NCBI RefSeq assembly: GCF_030269925.1
Contig: NC_085135.1
Span: 4,836,753 to 4,900,752 of the forward strand
DNA length: 64,000 nucleotides
Origin: Bombyx mori
Lineage: Eukaryota; Arthropoda; Insecta; Lepidoptera; Bombycidae
Direction of reading: 5' to 3'
The translations under genes were made by a program, and so were the position numbers. The first letter of the stretch is position 1; the number at the start of each line of letters is the position of its first letter. The notes under the pieces were generated by a model that did not search any database, had not been told where the DNA came from, and saw only the letters and a program-made list of their open reading frames with translations. Below, one piece after another: positions 62,401-64,000 of this stretch.

Positions 62401-64000
62401 TGTAAGAAAATCACCTAAAATATTCTTTACATCGCTTGCCTTGCGAAAACTATTTACGAAAGAATAAAGTAATCTTCTATAATAATATTATAAAGAGGAA
62501 AGGTTTGTTTGTTTGTTTGTTTGTTTCGGATAGGCTTCCAAACTACTGAATCGATTTGAAAAATTCTTTCACTGTTTAGGAGCTCCAGTATATCCGAGTG
62601 ACATAGCCTATGTTATATTTTAAAAAAAGTTAGGGATCTTTACTAAAACTCCAATAATGTAACCCAAGGTGTAAGAAAATCACCTAAAATATTCTTTACA
62701 TCGCATGCCCTGCGAAAACTATTGATGAAAGAATAAAGTAATCTATACTTCTATACTAATATTATAAAGAGGAAAGATTTGTTTGTTTGTTTGTTTTGAA
62801 TCGGCTTTGAAACTACTGAACCGATTTGAAAAATTCTTTCACTGTTAAGGAGCTACAGTATTTCCGAGTGACATAGGCATTATTATTTTTTGAAAAAAGT
62901 TAGGGATCTTTTCTAAAACTTTAATAATGTAACCCAAGGTGTAAAAAAATCACCTAAAATATTCTTCACATCGCGTGCCCTGCGAAAACTATTGATGAAA
63001 GAATAAAGTAATCGATACTTCGATACTATATAATATTATAAAGAGGAAAGATTTGTTTGTTTGTTTGTTTTTTTTGGATAGGCTTCCAAACTACTGAACC
63101 GATTTGAAAAATTCTTTCACTGCTTAGGAGCTCCAGTATTTCCGAGTGACATAGGCATTATTATTATTTTTAAAAAGTTAGGGATCTTTACTAAAACTCC
63201 AATAATGTAACCCAAGGTGTAAGAAAATCACCTAAAATATTCTTTACATCGCGTGCACTGCGAAAACTATTGATGAAAGAATAAAGTAATCTATACTTCT
63301 ATACTAATATTATAAAGAGGAAAGATTTGTTTGTTTGTTTGTTTTGAATCGGCTTTGAAACTACTGAACCGATTTGAAAAATTCTTTCACTCTTAAGGAG
63401 CTACAGTATTTCCGAGTGACATAGGCATTATTATTTTTTGAAAAAAGTTAGGGATCTTTTCTAAAACTTCAATAATGTAACCCAAGGTGTAAGAAAATCA
63501 CCTAAAATATTCTTTACATCGCGTGCCCTGCGAAAACTATTAATGAAAGAATAAAGTAATCTATACTTCTATACTAATATTATAAAGAGGAAATATTTGT
63601 TTGTTTGTTTGTTTTGAATCGGCTTTGAAACTACTGAACCGATTTGAAAAATTATTTCACTGTTAAGGAGCTACAGTATTTCCGAGTGACATAGGCATTA
63701 TTATTTTTTGAAAAAAGTTACGGATCTTTTCTAAAACTTCAATAATGTAACCCAAGGTGTAAAAAAATCACCTAAAATATTCTTTACATCGCGTGCCCTG
63801 CGAAAACTATTGATGAAAGAATAAAGTAATCGATACTTCGATACTATATAATATTATAAAGAGGAAAGATTTGTTTGTTTGTTTGTTTTTTTTTTTTGGA
63901 TAGGCTTTCAAACTACTGAACCGATTTGAAAAATTCTTTCACTGCTTAGGAGCTCCAGTATTTCCGAGTGACATAGGCATTTTTTTTTTTTTTTAAAGTT

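Larger units (their letters stand above)
28724..64000 (+). repeat. Helitron-like satellite array, right block with higher-order repeats
   Basis: About 130 monomers run head to tail to the window edge without any foreign insertion. At least five linker classes join monomers: ctatacttctatactaat, cgatacttcgatactata, cttctataataat, cttctatactaat with aaaaagg, and ctatactaat. Rare variants act as markers: gacgtagg at about 29,093, 42,250 and 52,966; gttaaggatc at about 31,761, 44,921, 47,842, 55,635 and 58,555; attcttcacatcg at about 34,264, 36,432, 41,255, 50,341, 51,970, 61,058 and 62,961. Their spacing shows higher-order units. I see no plausible gene; the short frames inside are by-products of repeat sequence. 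Confidence 0.93.

Noticed and set aside
15018..64000. CRISPR-like array of repeats and spacers
   Set aside because: The whole ~270-bp monomer repeats, there are no unique spacers, and the context is animal retroelement DNA.
15018..64000. Autonomous Helitron in the array
   Set aside because: No Rep or helicase coding, and no 3' hairpin with CTAG end in any monomer I read.

Overview
The window reads as lepidopteran nuclear DNA, most likely a silkmoth (Bombyx-like) genome. The evidence is three copies of a tRNA-headed SINE that I recognise as Bm1-like, a jockey-clade LINE whose 3' end looks like silkworm BMC1, and an AT-rich monomer starting like the 5' end of lepidopteran Helitrons. These family names come from memory and no search was run. 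I found no host protein-coding gene. Every open frame worth keeping belongs to a transposable element, and all but one show a visible stop, frameshift or internal deletion; the exception, a jockey-clade ORF, is 5'-truncated.

Bases 1-15,017 are a graveyard of nested retroelements. At 511-2,836 there is a tandem 507-bp LTR-derived unit, split by an R1-clade LINE fragment with a target-site duplication. At 2,837-6,540 lie remnants of LTR retrotransposons: LTR ends, a ~60-bp minisatellite, a decayed gag and an integrase GPF/Y tail. These are interrupted by an A-to-G-shifted SINE that itself holds a rearranged R1-like fragment. A second SINE, a LINE 3' end and an AT-rich tandem duplication follow to 8,455. 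At 8,456-11,920 sits a Ty3/Gypsy element with a 5' LTR, gag, and a pol that has lost protease and most of RT. At 11,967-14,047 a SINE abuts the 5' half of an RTE-like LINE lying against a 66-bp homopolymer.

From about 15,018 to the end the window is one satellite array. It holds roughly 150 head-to-tail monomers of about 265-280 bp (a few are about 207 bp), some 40.7 kb of satellite DNA. The monomer resembles a Helitron 5' region without its 3' hairpin/CTAG end. Monomer variants recur in fixed order, giving a higher-order repeat of about 10.71 kb with nested ~2.92, ~2.44 and ~2.17 kb periods. The array runs off the right edge.

Two minus-strand LINEs interrupt the left part of the array: a 5'-truncated jockey-clade element (19,014-21,937) and a nearly full-length I-clade element (23,348-28,723). 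Each is flanked by an array-derived target-site duplication. The right 35 kb has no insertions. This fits a young, recently amplified satellite bordered by TE-rich heterochromatin, possibly on a sex chromosome or in a piRNA-producing region, though the sequence alone cannot show that.
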